A stretch of DNA of 64,000 nucleotides from positions 1-64,000 of the forward strand of contig CAWHUL010000013.1 in NCBI GenBank assembly GCA_963832365.1. The letters run 5' to 3'. Shown here one piece after another: positions 53,270 through 63,054 of the stretch. Position numbers and translations under genes: made by a program. The notes below the pieces were generated by a model, which saw nothing but the letters and a program-made list of their open reading frames with translations, was not told where the DNA came from and searched no databases. Position 1 is the first letter of the stretch. Every line of letters starts with the position of its first letter. The stretch comes from CAWBRT01 sp963832365 (lineage in GTDB: Bacteria > Acidobacteriota > Terriglobia > Terriglobales > Acidobacteriaceae).

Positions 53270-54760
53270 GTGATCGAGGGCGGCGAGGTGCTGTTCGACT
53301 TCAGCACGGCACGGTTTTCGCTGCGCGCGGAGGGCGAGCGCTGCGTGTTGCAGATATGGTCGGAGGAGCGCAACATCGTGCGGCGCGTCATCGGCGCGGA
53401 GACGAAGAACGGCGTGCTCAAGCTGGAAGTGCTGCGCTTTGGGCAGACGAAGCCGGCGCGGCTTGAAATCTGCGGCGACCGCGAGCGCCGGGCACCGACG
53501 GCGAAACGCATTGCCCGCGCGGGGTTTCAGCGGTTGCTGGGGCGCATGCTGGAGAAGTCCAACCCCGGATGGAAGTTGCAGAACATGGTCTCGGCGCCCG
53601 ACCTGGAGCATTCGTTCGGGCCGGCTTATGTGAGGGGCATCCTGCGGCGCGGCAGCTCGGCGATGGCGGTGGTGGGCGTCGGCGCGGGCGAGGCGCAGTC
53701 GGCGGTCGACGGAATTATTGCGACCGCGGTGCTGTGGATGGAGCACTGCCGCGAACGACAGGCCGACCGCATGCACGTGGCCGGAGCGCGATTGTTTGTG
53801 CCGCGCGGCAGGGCCGAGGTGGTGCGGCTTCGACTGGCGCATCTGAATCACGCGCTGGCCCGGTGGGAGCTTTCGGAGTTCGACGAGCGGGCCGAAACCC
53901 TGGAGGAACTCGACCCGCGCGATGCCGGGAACCTTTCTACACGGCTGGTGCAGGCTCCGGACCGCGAGCGGGCCGCCGCACGCTTTGCCGAGGCAATTGC
54001 GCGGGTTCAGGCGGTTCTGCCGCGAGCGGAGATCGAGGTCGTTTCCGCCGCCGAAATTTCGTTCCGCTATCACGGCCTGGAATTTGCACGCGCCACAATG
54101 CGCGAGGTCGCGGGTTCCTTTCGCACCGAGCCCGTCCTGCTGTTTCCGGATACCGAAGCGCCTACGGTTGGCCCGGAGATCGCGGTGGACAGCGATACCG
54201 AGCCTCGATTCCACGACTTCGTGAAGCGAGTTGCGGCGATGCGCGATGGGGCGGACCGGCATCATACGCTGCATCGCAGCAGTCCGGAGCGCTGGCTGGA
54301 GGCGAGCGTCAGGCGCGACCTCGGCGTGCTCGACGAGCGGCTTGACCCGACGGTCGTCTACTCGCAAGTGCCTGCCTTTACCGGCAGCGATCGCGCCATG
54401 ATCGATCTGCTGGGCGTGACCCGCGAAGGGCGGCTGGTAGTGATCGAGCTGAAAGCGGAAGAGGATATGCACCTTCCATTGCAGGGGCTCGATTACTGGG
54501 CGCGCGTGCGCTGGCACCAGCAGCGCGGCGAGTTCCAGCGCTTTGGCTATTTCTCCGGACGCGAAATTTCGCCGCAGCCTCCGCTGCTGCTGATGGCCGC
54601 GCCATCGCTGCACGTGCATCCGACGACGGATTGCCTGCTGCGGCATCTCTCGCCGGAAATCGAGTGGAAGCTGCTGGGCTTGGACGAGCACTGGCGGCGG
54701 GGAATTCGGGTGATCTTCAGAAAAACCATTTCAGATTTCAGATTGAAGATTTCAGATTGA
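53270..54760 (+). CDS. PD-(D/E)XK-like nuclease-fold protein, N-terminus uncertain
   Basis: The frame from the GTG at 53270 encodes 496 residues. The last 130 show a restriction-nuclease-type core: SDRAMIDLLGV (Asp), VVIELKAEEDMHLP (the E-x-K) and LDYWARVRWHQQ. The N-terminal 70 residues are beta-rich (EVLFDFSTARFSL, VLQIWSEERNIVRRV). Real coding likely begins further up: the frame back to 53195 reads LLYQLVSEQLNAIIADAP, and one extra C near 53206 seems to separate it from the ATG at 53200. An antisense frame of 503 residues covers this gene but lacks any domain. The C-terminal residues (ISDFRLKISD) come from a TTTCAGATTT repeat. Confidence 0.7.
   Translation: MIEGGEVLFDFSTARFSLRAEGERCVLQIWSEERNIVRRVIGAETKNGVLKLEVLRFGQTKPARLEICGDRERRAPTAKRIARAGFQRLLGRMLEKSNPGWKLQNMVSAPDLEHSFGPAYVRGILRRGSSAMAVVGVGAGEAQSAVDGIIATAVLWMEHCRERQADRMHVAGARLFVPRGRAEVVRLRLAHLNHALARWELSEFDERAETLEELDPRDAGNLSTRLVQAPDRERAAARFAEAIARVQAVLPRAEIEVVSAAEISFRYHGLEFARATMREVAGSFRTEPVLLFPDTEAPTVGPEIAVDSDTEPRFHDFVKRVAAMRDGADRHHTLHRSSPERWLEASVRRDLGVLDERLDPTVVYSQVPAFTGSDRAMIDLLGVTREGRLVVIELKAEEDMHLPLQGLDYWARVRWHQQRGEFQRFGYFSGREISPQPPLLLMAAPSLHVHPTTDCLLRHLSPEIEWKLLGLDEHWRRGIRVIFRKTISDFRLKISD
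54726..54760. repeat. TTTCAGATTT repeat unit in the 3' end of the gene
   Basis: TTTCAGATTTCAGATTGAAG followed by ATTTCAGATTGA is the same type as at 48083 and 54950. It supplies the last ten codons of the nuclease-like gene. Confidence 0.55.
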
Positions 54761-54823
54761 AAGCGACTGCGGGGGATGTTTGTTCGATGCGGCAAAGTCA
54801 TTCCTGAAATCTGAACTGAAACC

Positions 54824-54975
54824 CACGTCAGCCCAAAAGAGGGGCGGGACGTGGGGCACCAGACGAGAACATCAACTACCCCGCCCTAGCTTCGCTAGAA
54901 CGGGGCAGCCGGCTGCAACGTCATTCCTGAAAATCTGAAATCTTCAATCTGAAATCTGAAATGAATCAATCTGAA
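54824..54975. repeat. Two stem-loops and a TTTCAGATTT cluster
   Basis: Two hairpins (CCCACGTCAGCCC... at 54824-54860 and CTACCCCGCCCTAGC... at 54875-54910) are followed by AATCTGAAATC units to 54975. They fill the gap between two convergent genes and can act as terminators. Confidence 0.55.
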
Positions 54976-54979
54976 ATGA

Positions 54980-56281
54980 TTATTTTTCCGCCTCGCGGCC
55001 GCGATTGATCCAGTAATCGCGTGCCATCTCGGTGAGATCGGGTTGTGGGGTTTCGCCCTTGAGCACGCGCGAAATGCCGCGTATGATGCGCCGCATCGGA
55101 AGCTCTCCCTTATCATCGGCCAGAAACAGTTCGCCGACCTTCGAGCTGCGGTAGTACCACCGCTTAAGAATCGAGAGGTGCTCCATGAGTTCCTGGCCCG
55201 ATTTGACCTGGGCGGGCGAGGCCGCGGCGAGCGCCTCAGTGGCGCGAGCTTCCATCGAGTGCGGCGTTTTGATTTTCCAGTCCACGGCACGGCCAAATGA
55301 GTCGGTCCCCTCGGCGGCGATCGTGATGGTGCTGGCCGGGGCGAAGGTGACGGAATCGAGAATTTGCGCGGCTTCAATCTTGAATAGCGCCACCGAACCG
55401 GGCTGGGCAGAGGGCTGGATCATGACGCCGCGCAGTTGGTCGAGGCGGTGAACGATCTCCGGCAACTCGCGCGTGAGCGCCTGAATTTTTTCGAAGCGGG
55501 AGTGCATCGCCGCAGCGGTTTCAAACTCGAGCGCCTGGCTGGCACGGTCACGCTCGGCAGCCACGGCATACAACAGCGAACGCCCGCCGCTCGAAAGAAA
55601 CTGCTCCAACTGCGAGACCTCGGCGGCATAGACCTCGTCGGTGCATCCCCGGAAGCAGGGCGCGAGACACATTTTCATCTCCGAATAAATGCAGCCGGGG
55701 AAGGCCGGATCGGGGTCCAGCTCTTCAGGGCAGCGCCGCACTTTGAAGAAGTCGAGCGCATCGTTTGCGAACTTTTCAGCAGCGGCACGGGTTGGAAACG
55801 GCCCGTAGTAGGCGGACTTCCCTCGGAGAGCGCCTAGGCGAGTGGTGACCACAAGGCGCGGGTAACGGTTCTCCAGAATGAGACGGAGCAGCGGCGCAGG
55901 CCGCAGACGCAGACGCTTTTCGTAAGCCTGCGGAAGTTCCTGCCGCAGCAGCTTATAGAGCAGGAAGCCGGATTCAAAATCGGAACCCGTGGGCGAGTAA
56001 TCGAGCCAGCGCACGCGATCTCGCAGATTGAGCCGCCGAGTGGTGGCATCGGGCTTCGCCGTCCCCAAATCGGGCGGGATGGAATCAGGGCTTGCGGCAC
56101 TCGGCTTGGCTGGCGGCGCGAGCAGCCGCCGCGCTCGTCGTCGCAGATTGGCAGTCTTGCTGATGTAGGCTTCCGCGCCAGCCTGTTCGCCACGAAGCGC
56201 GAAGACGGCGGGGGACGCCGGCAGTTGCTCGAAGAACTGCTCATCGCTTTCAGGCCTGAATTCAAGGTGGCGCGTCAGCAC
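54980..56281 (-). CDS. Short UvrC-like protein (GIY-YIG and UVR domains, no C-terminal nuclease)
   Basis: The 433-residue product matches the N-terminal half of UvrC: a GIY-YIG-like domain (PAVFALRG and AYISKTANLRRR, near 24-52), YYGPFPTRAAAEKF, the cysteine region CPEELDP...CIYSEMKMCLAPCFRGC (about 178-210, four cysteines), and a UVR helix (EFETAAAMHSRFEKI) that in UvrC binds UvrB. The RNase-H-like 5' nuclease and the HhH domain of UvrC are missing. It thus resembles Cho-type proteins, but with a longer C-terminal region of no known domain. Repair-type incision on the 3' side is a guess. The ATG at 56281 begins MLTRHLEFRP. Confidence 0.8.
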   Translation of the reverse strand: MLTRHLEFRPESDEQFFEQLPASPAVFALRGEQAGAEAYISKTANLRRRARRLLAPPAKPSAASPDSIPPDLGTAKPDATTRRLNLRDRVRWLDYSPTGSDFESGFLLYKLLRQELPQAYEKRLRLRPAPLLRLILENRYPRLVVTTRLGALRGKSAYYGPFPTRAAAEKFANDALDFFKVRRCPEELDPDPAFPGCIYSEMKMCLAPCFRGCTDEVYAAEVSQLEQFLSSGGRSLLYAVAAERDRASQALEFETAAAMHSRFEKIQALTRELPEIVHRLDQLRGVMIQPSAQPGSVALFKIEAAQILDSVTFAPASTITIAAEGTDSFGRAVDWKIKTPHSMEARATEALAAASPAQVKSGQELMEHLSILKRWYYRSSKVGELFLADDKGELPMRRIIRGISRVLKGETPQPDLTEMARDYWINRGREAEK

Positions 56282-56654
56282 GCTACAAGTTTAGCGGAAA
56301 GACTTGGGCCGCCAAGTACCTTGTCATCATCTTCGTGATGTTATCTGTTCCTCGCGATCCCACATTAGCAACTGCGGCAAATGTGGGCCACCAGAGCTGG
56401 GAGATGCCGGCGAACTACCCACTCAAGCCGATAGCGGGCTGAATGGGCCACCCGGCACAGGAAACAACCCCAGGTCAGCCCAAAAGAAGGGCGGGACCTG
56501 GGGCCCCCACTTTCACCCCACATAGCCAACGGCGGCAAATGTGGCTACCAGAGCTGGGGAAATTGCCCTGTGCTCTCGGCGGGCTATATTTCCGGCATAA
56601 TAAGTAGTCGAGAAGAGCGAATGATATTTTCTTCGTTCGACTGAGGGGACAGCG
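56282..56654. other. Gap with four tandem stem-loops
   Basis: Four hairpins of different families follow each other (56359-56392, 56415-56453, 56465-56505, 56515-56560): types CCCACATTAGC, ACCCACTCAAGCC, ACCCCAGGTCAGCC and CCACATAGCC. The ribosome site GAGGGGACAGCG precedes the pgm start. No gene. Confidence 0.6.
56359..56560. repeat. Four stem-loop repeats in tandem
   Basis: Each unit has a 9-12-bp stem closed by a GCGGGC, GCGGC or AAAAGAAGGGC loop and a following CCACCxG. The first and fourth are nearly alike (GCGGCAAATGTGG followed by ACCAGAGCTGGG). Confidence 0.6.
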
Positions 56655-58307
56655 ATGAACGTAAGTCCGTTGGCCGGCAAGCCGGCTCCCGATTCAGTTC
56701 TGGTCGACGTCTCGAAGTTGCTGGCGGCTTATTACGACGAGAGGCCCGACCCGAATATTGCCGCCGAACGCGTCAGCTTCGGCACCTCGGGGCATCGCGG
56801 GTCTTCGCTGAGCCGGTCGTTCAACCAGACACACATCCTGGCCATCACGCAGGCTATCTGCCGTTACCGCGCGAGCCAGGGAATCGACGGCCCGCTGTTT
56901 ATCGGGTTCGATACGCACGCGCTGTCGCGGCCGGCGTTTACCAGCGCCATGGAGGTGCTGGCGGCCAACGGCGTGGAGACGATGATTCCATGCGGGACGA
57001 ATACACGCCGACGCCCGCTATTTCGCACGCGATCCTGACCTACAACCGCAATCGCAAGAAGGGGCTGGCTGACGGCGTCGTCATCACGCCATCGCACAAC
57101 CCGCCCGAGGACGGCGGCTTCAAGTACAACCCGCCGAGCGGCGGGCCCGCGGGCTCCGACATTACAAGTTCCATTCAGCAGCGGGCAAATGCGTCACTGG
57201 AGTCCGGACTGCACGGATGTCAAGCGAGTGGCATACGAGCGAGCGCTGCGGGCTTCCACCACGCACTATCACGATTATGTCGAGGAATACGTGAGCGATC
57301 TCGGAAGCGTGCTCGACATGGATGCAATCCGGGGAGCGGGCCTGCGGCTGGGCGTTGATCCGCTGGGCGGCGCCGGAGTGCATTACTGGGGACCGATCGC
57401 GGACCGCTATCGGCTTGACCTGACAGTGGTGGACCCGGAGGTTGACCCGACGTTCCGTTTCATGAGTGTCGACTGGGATGGAAAGATACGGATGGACCCG
57501 TCTTCGCCGTTTGCGATGGCGAGACTGGTCGCGCTCAAAGACAAATTCGACATCGCGTTCGCCTGCGATACCGACCACGACCGGCACGGCATTGTGACCA
57601 GAAGCAACGGTCTGATGCAGCCGAACCACTATCTTTCGGTGTGCATTCACTACCTGTTCCAGCAGCGTCCGAAGTGGGACGCCGCGGCAGCCGTCGGCAA
57701 GACCGTGGTCAGCAGCAGCATGATCGATCGGGTTGCGGCGGATTTGGGCCGCAAGCTCTACGAGGTGCCGGTAGGCTTCAAGTTTTTCGTCGATGGATTG
57801 GTGAATGGCTGGATGGGCTTCGGCGGCGAGGAGAGTGCCGGGGCGTCGTTTCTGCGTCGCGATGGCACGGTCTGGACGACCGACAAGGATGGGTTAATTG
57901 CGGCACTGCTTTCGGCGGAGATCACCGCGCGTCTCGGACACGATCCCGGGGAGGTCTATGCCGACCTTACGCGCCGTTTCGGTAACCCCGTTTATGAACG
58001 GACGGACGCGCCGGCGAACAGCGAGCAAAAGACGATTTTGGGCAAGCTATCGCCGGAAGACATTCAATCGACTGAGCTCGCCGGCGAGCCAATCCGAAAG
58101 GTCCTGACCCGCGCGCCTGGCGATGGCAACGCAATCGGCGGCGTGAAGGTCATATCGGAGAATGGCTGGTTCGCCGCTCGTCCGTCCGGCACGGAGGAAA
58201 TTTATAAAGTCTATGCTGAGAGCTTTCTCGGCCAGCAGCACCTCGGGCGCATCCAGAAAGAGGCGCAGGAGATGGTCGCGCGTGCGTTGAGCGCATCGAA
58301 AGTTTGA
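56655..58307 (+). pseudogene. pgm: Phosphoglucomutase (alpha-glucose phosphate type), two frameshifts
   Basis: Pgm interconverts glucose 1- and 6-phosphate and feeds glycogen and nucleotide-sugar pools. The start (ERVSFGTSGHRGSSL) is in one frame to about 56990, the active-site serine segment (VVITPSHNPPEDGGFKYNPP) is in a second frame to about 57205, and the rest (FACDTDHDRHGIVT, GFGGEESAGASFLRRDG, RPSGTEEIYKVYAESF) is in the third. A base is lost near 56990 and one gained near 57210. With both repaired the protein is about 550 residues, the normal size. The ATG at 56655 follows GAGGGGACAGCG. It is 20 bp before the phosphorylase gene, also frameshifted. Confidence 0.85.
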
Positions 58308-58328
58308 ACGAGGGGTTGAACGAGCTCT

Positions 58329-60856
58329 ATGGACGATCCTCTCTACACGAATGTGTCCGCCGAAAGGCTTTCCGATCCAATCGCGGAGCTGGCGTTGAAT
58401 CTGGGTTGGACCTGGAACCACTCGACCGACGAGCTGTGGCGCGAGCTGGAGCCGGAGCTCTGGGAACACACCGAGAATCCATGGCTGGTGCTGCAGTCGG
58501 TGTCCCGCGACAAACTGCAGCGGCTTTTGTCCGACCAGGCTTTTCGAGCCCGGATTGACGAGCTGCTCGAAAAGAAACGCGAGCTGGAAGCATCGGACGC
58601 CTGGTTCCAGAGAGACTCATCCGGATTCGCCGCTCAAGACCGTGGCTTTTTTCAGCATGGAGTACATGCTGAGCGAAGCGCTGCCGATTTATTCGGGAGG
58701 TCTGGGGAACGTGGCCGGCGATCAGCTCAAGGCCGCCAGCGACCTGGGCGTGCCGGTGATCGGGATCGGCTTGTTGTATCAGCAAGGTTATTTTCGCCAG
58801 GAGATCGACTCGACGGGAGCGCAACTTGCGCTCTATCCGTTCAACGATCCCGGCCAGTTGCCGGTGAGGCCGCTGCGCGACCGGAAGGGCGACTGGTTGC
58901 GACTCAAGGTGATGTTGCCGGGCTATGACCTATGGATCAGAACGTGGGAAGCGCAGGTGGGCCGCAGAAAGCTGTACTTGCTGGACACGAACGACCCGGC
59001 AAATTTGCCATCCTATCGGGCGCTCACCGCCGAGCTTTATGGCGGGGGACCGGATGTGCGATTGCGCCAGGAGGCAGTGCTCGGCATCGCCGGGTGGCGG
59101 CTGCTGCGAGCACTCGGCGTGCATCCCGAGGTCTGTCATTTGAACGAAGGCCATGCGGCCTTTGCCGTGCTGGAACGGGCACGGGCCTTTATGGAGGAGT
59201 GCAATCAACCGTTCGAGGTGGCGCTGGCGGCGACACGCGCGGGGAATCTGTTCACCACGCACACGCCGGTCGAAGCCGGTTTCGATCGCTTCCCGCCGGA
59301 GCTGATGAAGAAGTACTTCAAATTTTACGCGGAACAACGGCTTAAGATTTCGATGCATGACTTTCTGGCCCTGGGCCGCCGCAACCCCGACGATGATTCC
59401 GAACCTTTCAATATGGCGTACCTTGCCATTCGCGGCAGCGGCGCGGTCAACGGGGTCAGCCGCCTGCATGGGTTGGTGAGCCGGCGCTTGTTTCAGAACC
59501 TTTTCCCGCGCTGGCCGGAGGCTGAAGTTCCGGTCGGGCATGTGACGAACGGAGTTCACGTTCCGACCTGGGATTCGGCGGAAGCCGATTCGCTCTGGAC
59601 AAAACAGTGCGGCAAGCATCGATGGCGGGATTCCCAGGAACACGTCGAAGAGCAGATTCACTCGGTAGACGACAAAGAGATTTGGAAACTGCGCTCAGCG
59701 GCCCGCAAAGCCCTGGTTCAGTTCACGCGGCAGAGGGTTGCCCTGCAACGGGCATACCAGGGAGCACCTCGCGCGGAAATCGAGGCAGCCTCCAAGCATT
59801 TTTGACGAGAAGCGGCTGACGCTTGGGTTTGCGCGGCGATTCGCGACCTACAAGCGTCCCAATATGTTGCTGCACGATCCGGAGCGGCTGATTCGCGTCC
59901 TGACCAATCCGCAACGCCCGGCGCAACTGATCATCGCCGGCAAGGCTCATCCGCAGGACATGGGCGGACAGACGATGATCAAGCAGTGGAATGAATTCAT
60001 TCGCCGCAGCGAGGTGAAGTGCCACGTGGTCTTTCTGGCTGACTACGACATGCGGCTGACACAGGAACTGGTTGCCGGTGTGGACGTTTGGATCAACACG
60101 CCGCGCCGTCCCATGGAAGCAAGCGGCACGAGCGGAATGAAGGTGCTGGCGAACGGCGGGCTGAACCTGTCTGAGTTGGATGGATGGTGGGCTGAGGCCT
60201 ACTCGCCGGAGGTGGGATGGGCCATCGGCGACGGCCACGATCGCGGCGACGATCCGGTTTGGGACGCGGTGGAAGCCGAGGCCTTGTACGCGCTGCTCGA
60301 ACAGGAGGTTATTCCAAGCTTTTATGAACGCGACCAGGAGGGCATTCCACGGCGGTGGGTGGCGCGAATACGCGAGAGCATGGCCCGCCTCACGGCTTTC
60401 TTTTCGGCCAACCGAAGCGTGCGCCAGTACACCGAAGAGCACTACATTCCCCTGGCGTCGAAGTATCGTGAACGGGCGGCTGACAAGGGCAAAGCGGCTG
60501 CGGAGCTTGTTTCCTGGCAGCGTGAGATGGAATCGCGGTGGCGCGATGTGTGGTTTGGACCGGCGCTGATCGACAGTCGCCAAGGCAAGTATTTCTACAC
60601 CGTCCAAGTACACCTCGGCAGACTCAAACCCAACGATGTGCAGGTTGAGTTGTATGCCGATCCGCTGAACTCCGACCGGCCGTTTCAGGCTTCGATGACG
60701 CTCGATCGCGCGCTCTCGGATTCCTCCGGAGTCTATCGATACTCGGGCGCGGTTCCTGCCGATCGTCCGGCGAATCATTACACTCCGCGCGCACGGCCTC
60801 GCGGTTCCGTCCCGCTGAGCCCACTCGAGATGCCGCTGATTGCATGGCAAAAATAA
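58329..60856 (+). pseudogene. glgP: Alpha-glucan phosphorylase (GT35), two frameshifts
   Basis: Glucan phosphorylase releases glucose 1-phosphate from glycogen. The N-terminus from the ATG at 58329 is a DUF3417 domain (LALNLGWTWNHSTDELWREL), then +1 breaks near 58612 and 59793 divide the gene into three frames. The middle frame has FFSMEYMLSEALPIYSGGLGNVAGD, HLNEGHAAFAVLERAR and HVTNGVHVPTW; the last has GFARRFATYKRPNML, the PLP-lysine region EASGTSGMKVLANGGLNLSELDGWW and the C-terminal domain. This is the AgpA-like form of GT35. Repaired length is about 840 residues. It follows pgm by 20 bp, so glucose 1-phosphate made here can be isomerised next door. Confidence 0.88.
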
Positions 60857-60901
60857 GGGGCGTTGCGCGGCATTCGCGGGCGGGATGGGGGAGACAAGAG
60901 C

Positions 60902-60973
60902 AACTACCCCACCCAAGCCAACTGCGGGCTTCCACCCCAGCGAGCCGAGCCCGGCCCTGAATGGGGCACCCGG
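60902..60973. repeat. Stem-loop repeat, CCCCACCCAAGCC family, with insert
   Basis: ACTACCCCACCCAAGCCAAC and CTGAATGGGGCACCCGG are the two arms; a 25-bp extra piece (CACCCCAGCGAGCC...) enlarges the loop. It lies 45 bp after the phosphorylase gene. Confidence 0.55.
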
Positions 60974-60992
60974 TGATAGCCAAGTATCATTT

Positions 60993-61103
60993 GCCGCTGT
61001 CATCCCGAGCGGAGCGAAGCGAAGTCGAGGGACCCCTATAGCATATGACGATAGGGGTCCTTCGACTCCGTTCGGCACCGCCGAACTCCGCTCAGGATGA
61101 CAC
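60993..61103. repeat. REP-like inverted pair with complementary arms
   Basis: The left arm TGTCATCCCGAGCGGAGCGA...GACCCCTATAG and the right arm CTATAGGGG-like GATAGGGGTCCTTCGACTCC...CTCAGGATGACA are complementary over most of about 45 bp, around a CATATGA centre. It is the most complete copy of the GTCATCxTGAG family here. Confidence 0.65.
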
Positions 61104-61277
61104 TGCAAGCGGTTATGGCTCTGAAAAATGCATGTGTAAGTGGTGAGAACGCCTGTCTACAACAGTTAGCACGTCGCGCTGGAAACTCGGCCCTGTTTCG
61201 GAGTACAGTGTGCAGCGTGAGAAGGATCACAATCGCCGCAATTCTGATCTGTCGAGTGCATACGGAGATTGCAAGGC

Positions 61278-61685
61278 ATGGATGGGCAAGCCCAATCGAA
61301 GGAAAGCGATTCCAACAATCGCTTTGATAAGCTGAGTTGGAAATCGGCTTTAGCGGCGGCGTTATGCTCATCGCCCCTATTCTTATTGTTCATCTACCTA
61401 GGTGACCCAGGAAGAGGAAGAGCCGCATGGCTTTGCGCTGGAATAATTCTGGTTGCTATTGAGGTGTTCTGGGACTTAAGACGGAGCGTGTGGTTCTGGG
61501 TAACGATAGCTACCATGATCCTTTTTCACGTTCCTCTTATCCTGTTTACTCCCTGGACGAACAAGAGTTACCCGGCCCCAGGTCTTGTGCCAGTTGGTTG
61601 TTTGGATTTTGCAATCGTGTATGGATGCATCAAACTAGTCGAGAAGGCGGTGAAGAGGAGCGCCGGGGCTAGCTCCCAGAACTGA
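61278..61685 (+). CDS. Small three-helix membrane protein, unknown function
   Basis: The ATG at 61278 (MDGQAQSKE) gives 135 residues; a TTG three codons up is also possible. After a polar start of about 25 residues come membrane segments at about 26-45 (ALAAALCSSPLFLLFIYLG), 52-68 (AWLCAGIILVAIEVFWD), 73-92 and probably 105-120 (VGCLDFAIVYGCIKLV). The end is basic. No family is recognised. The coding DNA is AT-richer than its neighbours, so it may be acquired. It is flanked by REP-like repeats on the left and a plain 180-bp gap on the right. Confidence 0.55.
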   Translation: MDGQAQSKESDSNNRFDKLSWKSALAAALCSSPLFLLFIYLGDPGRGRAAWLCAGIILVAIEVFWDLRRSVWFWVTIATMILFHVPLILFTPWTNKSYPAPGLVPVGCLDFAIVYGCIKLVEKAVKRSAGASSQN

Positions 61686-61863
61686 AATCCGATTGTCCCA
61701 CACATCCACGCCGTTCTTCTGAGGCTGGGTGGGTGGCCTACTCCCACTCGGTGTCGCGCTGCCGCCAGACAGGGCTTGTAATTGTCGTGAAATCGCCTTA
61801 TCACTTGTTTGCCGGCGGCGGTTCGCGTTTTGAGATAGGCCGCAAGTGAGGGCAGCAGCCGCG

Positions 61864-63021
61864 CTAGGAGCGGCTGGCGGCAGCAGCGGATTGGTTCGCG
61901 ACCGCCTGGTAAACGTCCAGGATCGTGCGCACGGATGTCTGCCACGAGTAGCGGCGGACTCGATCCCGCCCTGCGGCTTTCATTCTTGCGCGCAGAGACT
62001 GATCGAGCAGCACGCGATAGAGCGCGCGGCTTATCTCGAAAACATTTTCCGGGTTGACGAGCACGGCTGCGTTTCCCAGTACCTCCGGAATCGCGGACAC
62101 GTTGGACGCCACTACAGGCGTGTCGTGCGCCATGGCCTCCAGCGGCGGCAGTCCGAAACCTTCGTAGAGCGACGGGAAGACGAAGATTTTTGCCAAGTCG
62201 TAAAAGATGCGCAACACGTCAACCGGAACGAAGCCGAGAAAGCGCACGTCGAATTGCACGGCGCTCTTGATCACCGCCCTGCGCAGGTCGGGATGCTTCG
62301 AAACCTGATCGCCGATGATGACCAGCTTGAGATCGGGAAGGTAATCGTTCTTGGCCAGCGCCGATTTCAGCGCCGAGAACGCTTCGATGATGCGCACGAT
62401 GTTCTTGTGCGGACTGATCCGACCGGCATACAGAATAAATGGGTAGTTCACCTGGTAGCGCTCGGCGATCATGGCACGATCGTCGGCTGTCGCGTGTCCG
62501 AGAAGGAAGCGGTCGTCGAGCGCGTTGTAAACCACCTCGATCTTGTCGGGCGGCACATCAAAGAGCCGCGTCAGGTCCTGCTTGGTGAAATTGGAAACTG
62601 CGAAAATCTTTGACGCTCCGTGCAGCACGCGCCGGGTCAAGTGGAAGCGCACCGTACGCGCGAAACCAGACTGCGAATTGTTGCGGTACATGTAGTCGAG
62701 CAGGTCGTGAACGGTAACGACGTAGGGACAGCCGGCCAGGCGCGGGCGCCAGAACATCTGCGGAAAGTGGATCAGATCGCATTGGAAGCTGCGCACCGTG
62801 CGGCGGAAATCGAAATAACCACTCGTATTCCCGTCGCGGCCCTCAAAGGGAACGCAATGAAAATTGGGCGGCAATTCGCCCACTTCGTTCAGCCGCTCGA
62901 CGATGCCGATGAGGAAGTATTCGTTGACGTGATCCATCCTGGCGAGATTGCGGACCACGTTGCGAGTGTAGGTGGCCACGCCAAAATCACTCATCTGCCG
63001 GATGTCGATTGCGATTCTCAC
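61864..63021 (-). CDS. GT4-family glycosyltransferase
   Basis: The 385-residue protein is a GT-B enzyme: N-terminal MRIAIDIRQMSDFGVATYTRNVV, VTVHDLLDYMY, SKIFAVSNFTKQDL, then the hinge FILYAGRISPHKNIVRIIEAF and the donor site YEGFGLPPLEAMAHDTPVVAS with the EX7E pair. The SDFGVATYTRN start and LIHFPQ resemble mannosyl- and rhamnosyltransferases of polysaccharide clusters; donor and acceptor are not known. It stands alone on this strand between plsX and a small membrane gene. Start: the ATG at 63021. The 33 bp to plsX suggest that both share a transcript, with plsX upstream. Confidence 0.88.
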   Translation of the reverse strand: MRIAIDIRQMSDFGVATYTRNVVRNLARMDHVNEYFLIGIVERLNEVGELPPNFHCVPFEGRDGNTSGYFDFRRTVRSFQCDLIHFPQMFWRPRLAGCPYVVTVHDLLDYMYRNNSQSGFARTVRFHLTRRVLHGASKIFAVSNFTKQDLTRLFDVPPDKIEVVYNALDDRFLLGHATADDRAMIAERYQVNYPFILYAGRISPHKNIVRIIEAFSALKSALAKNDYLPDLKLVIIGDQVSKHPDLRRAVIKSAVQFDVRFLGFVPVDVLRIFYDLAKIFVFPSLYEGFGLPPLEAMAHDTPVVASNVSAIPEVLGNAAVLVNPENVFEISRALYRVLLDQSLRARMKAAGRDRVRRYSWQTSVRTILDVYQAVANQSAAAASRS

Positions 63022-63054
63022 GGCTGAATTTTCCTTACCAGAGCAATTCCCGGC

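Noticed and set aside
53180..54691. 503-residue frame on the reverse strand
   Set aside because: It is opposite the PD-(D/E)XK-like gene, is rich in Arg, His and Gln, and has no domain. The forward frame has clear hydrophobic and acidic patterns.
48083..54975. Short repeats that might be CRISPR
   Set aside because: TTTCAGATTT units are 10-15 bp, without regular spacers, and invert. No cas genes are present.
59723..61108. 461-residue frame on the reverse strand
   Set aside because: It covers the third part of the phosphorylase gene and runs through a repeat. No domain; it is an antisense shadow.
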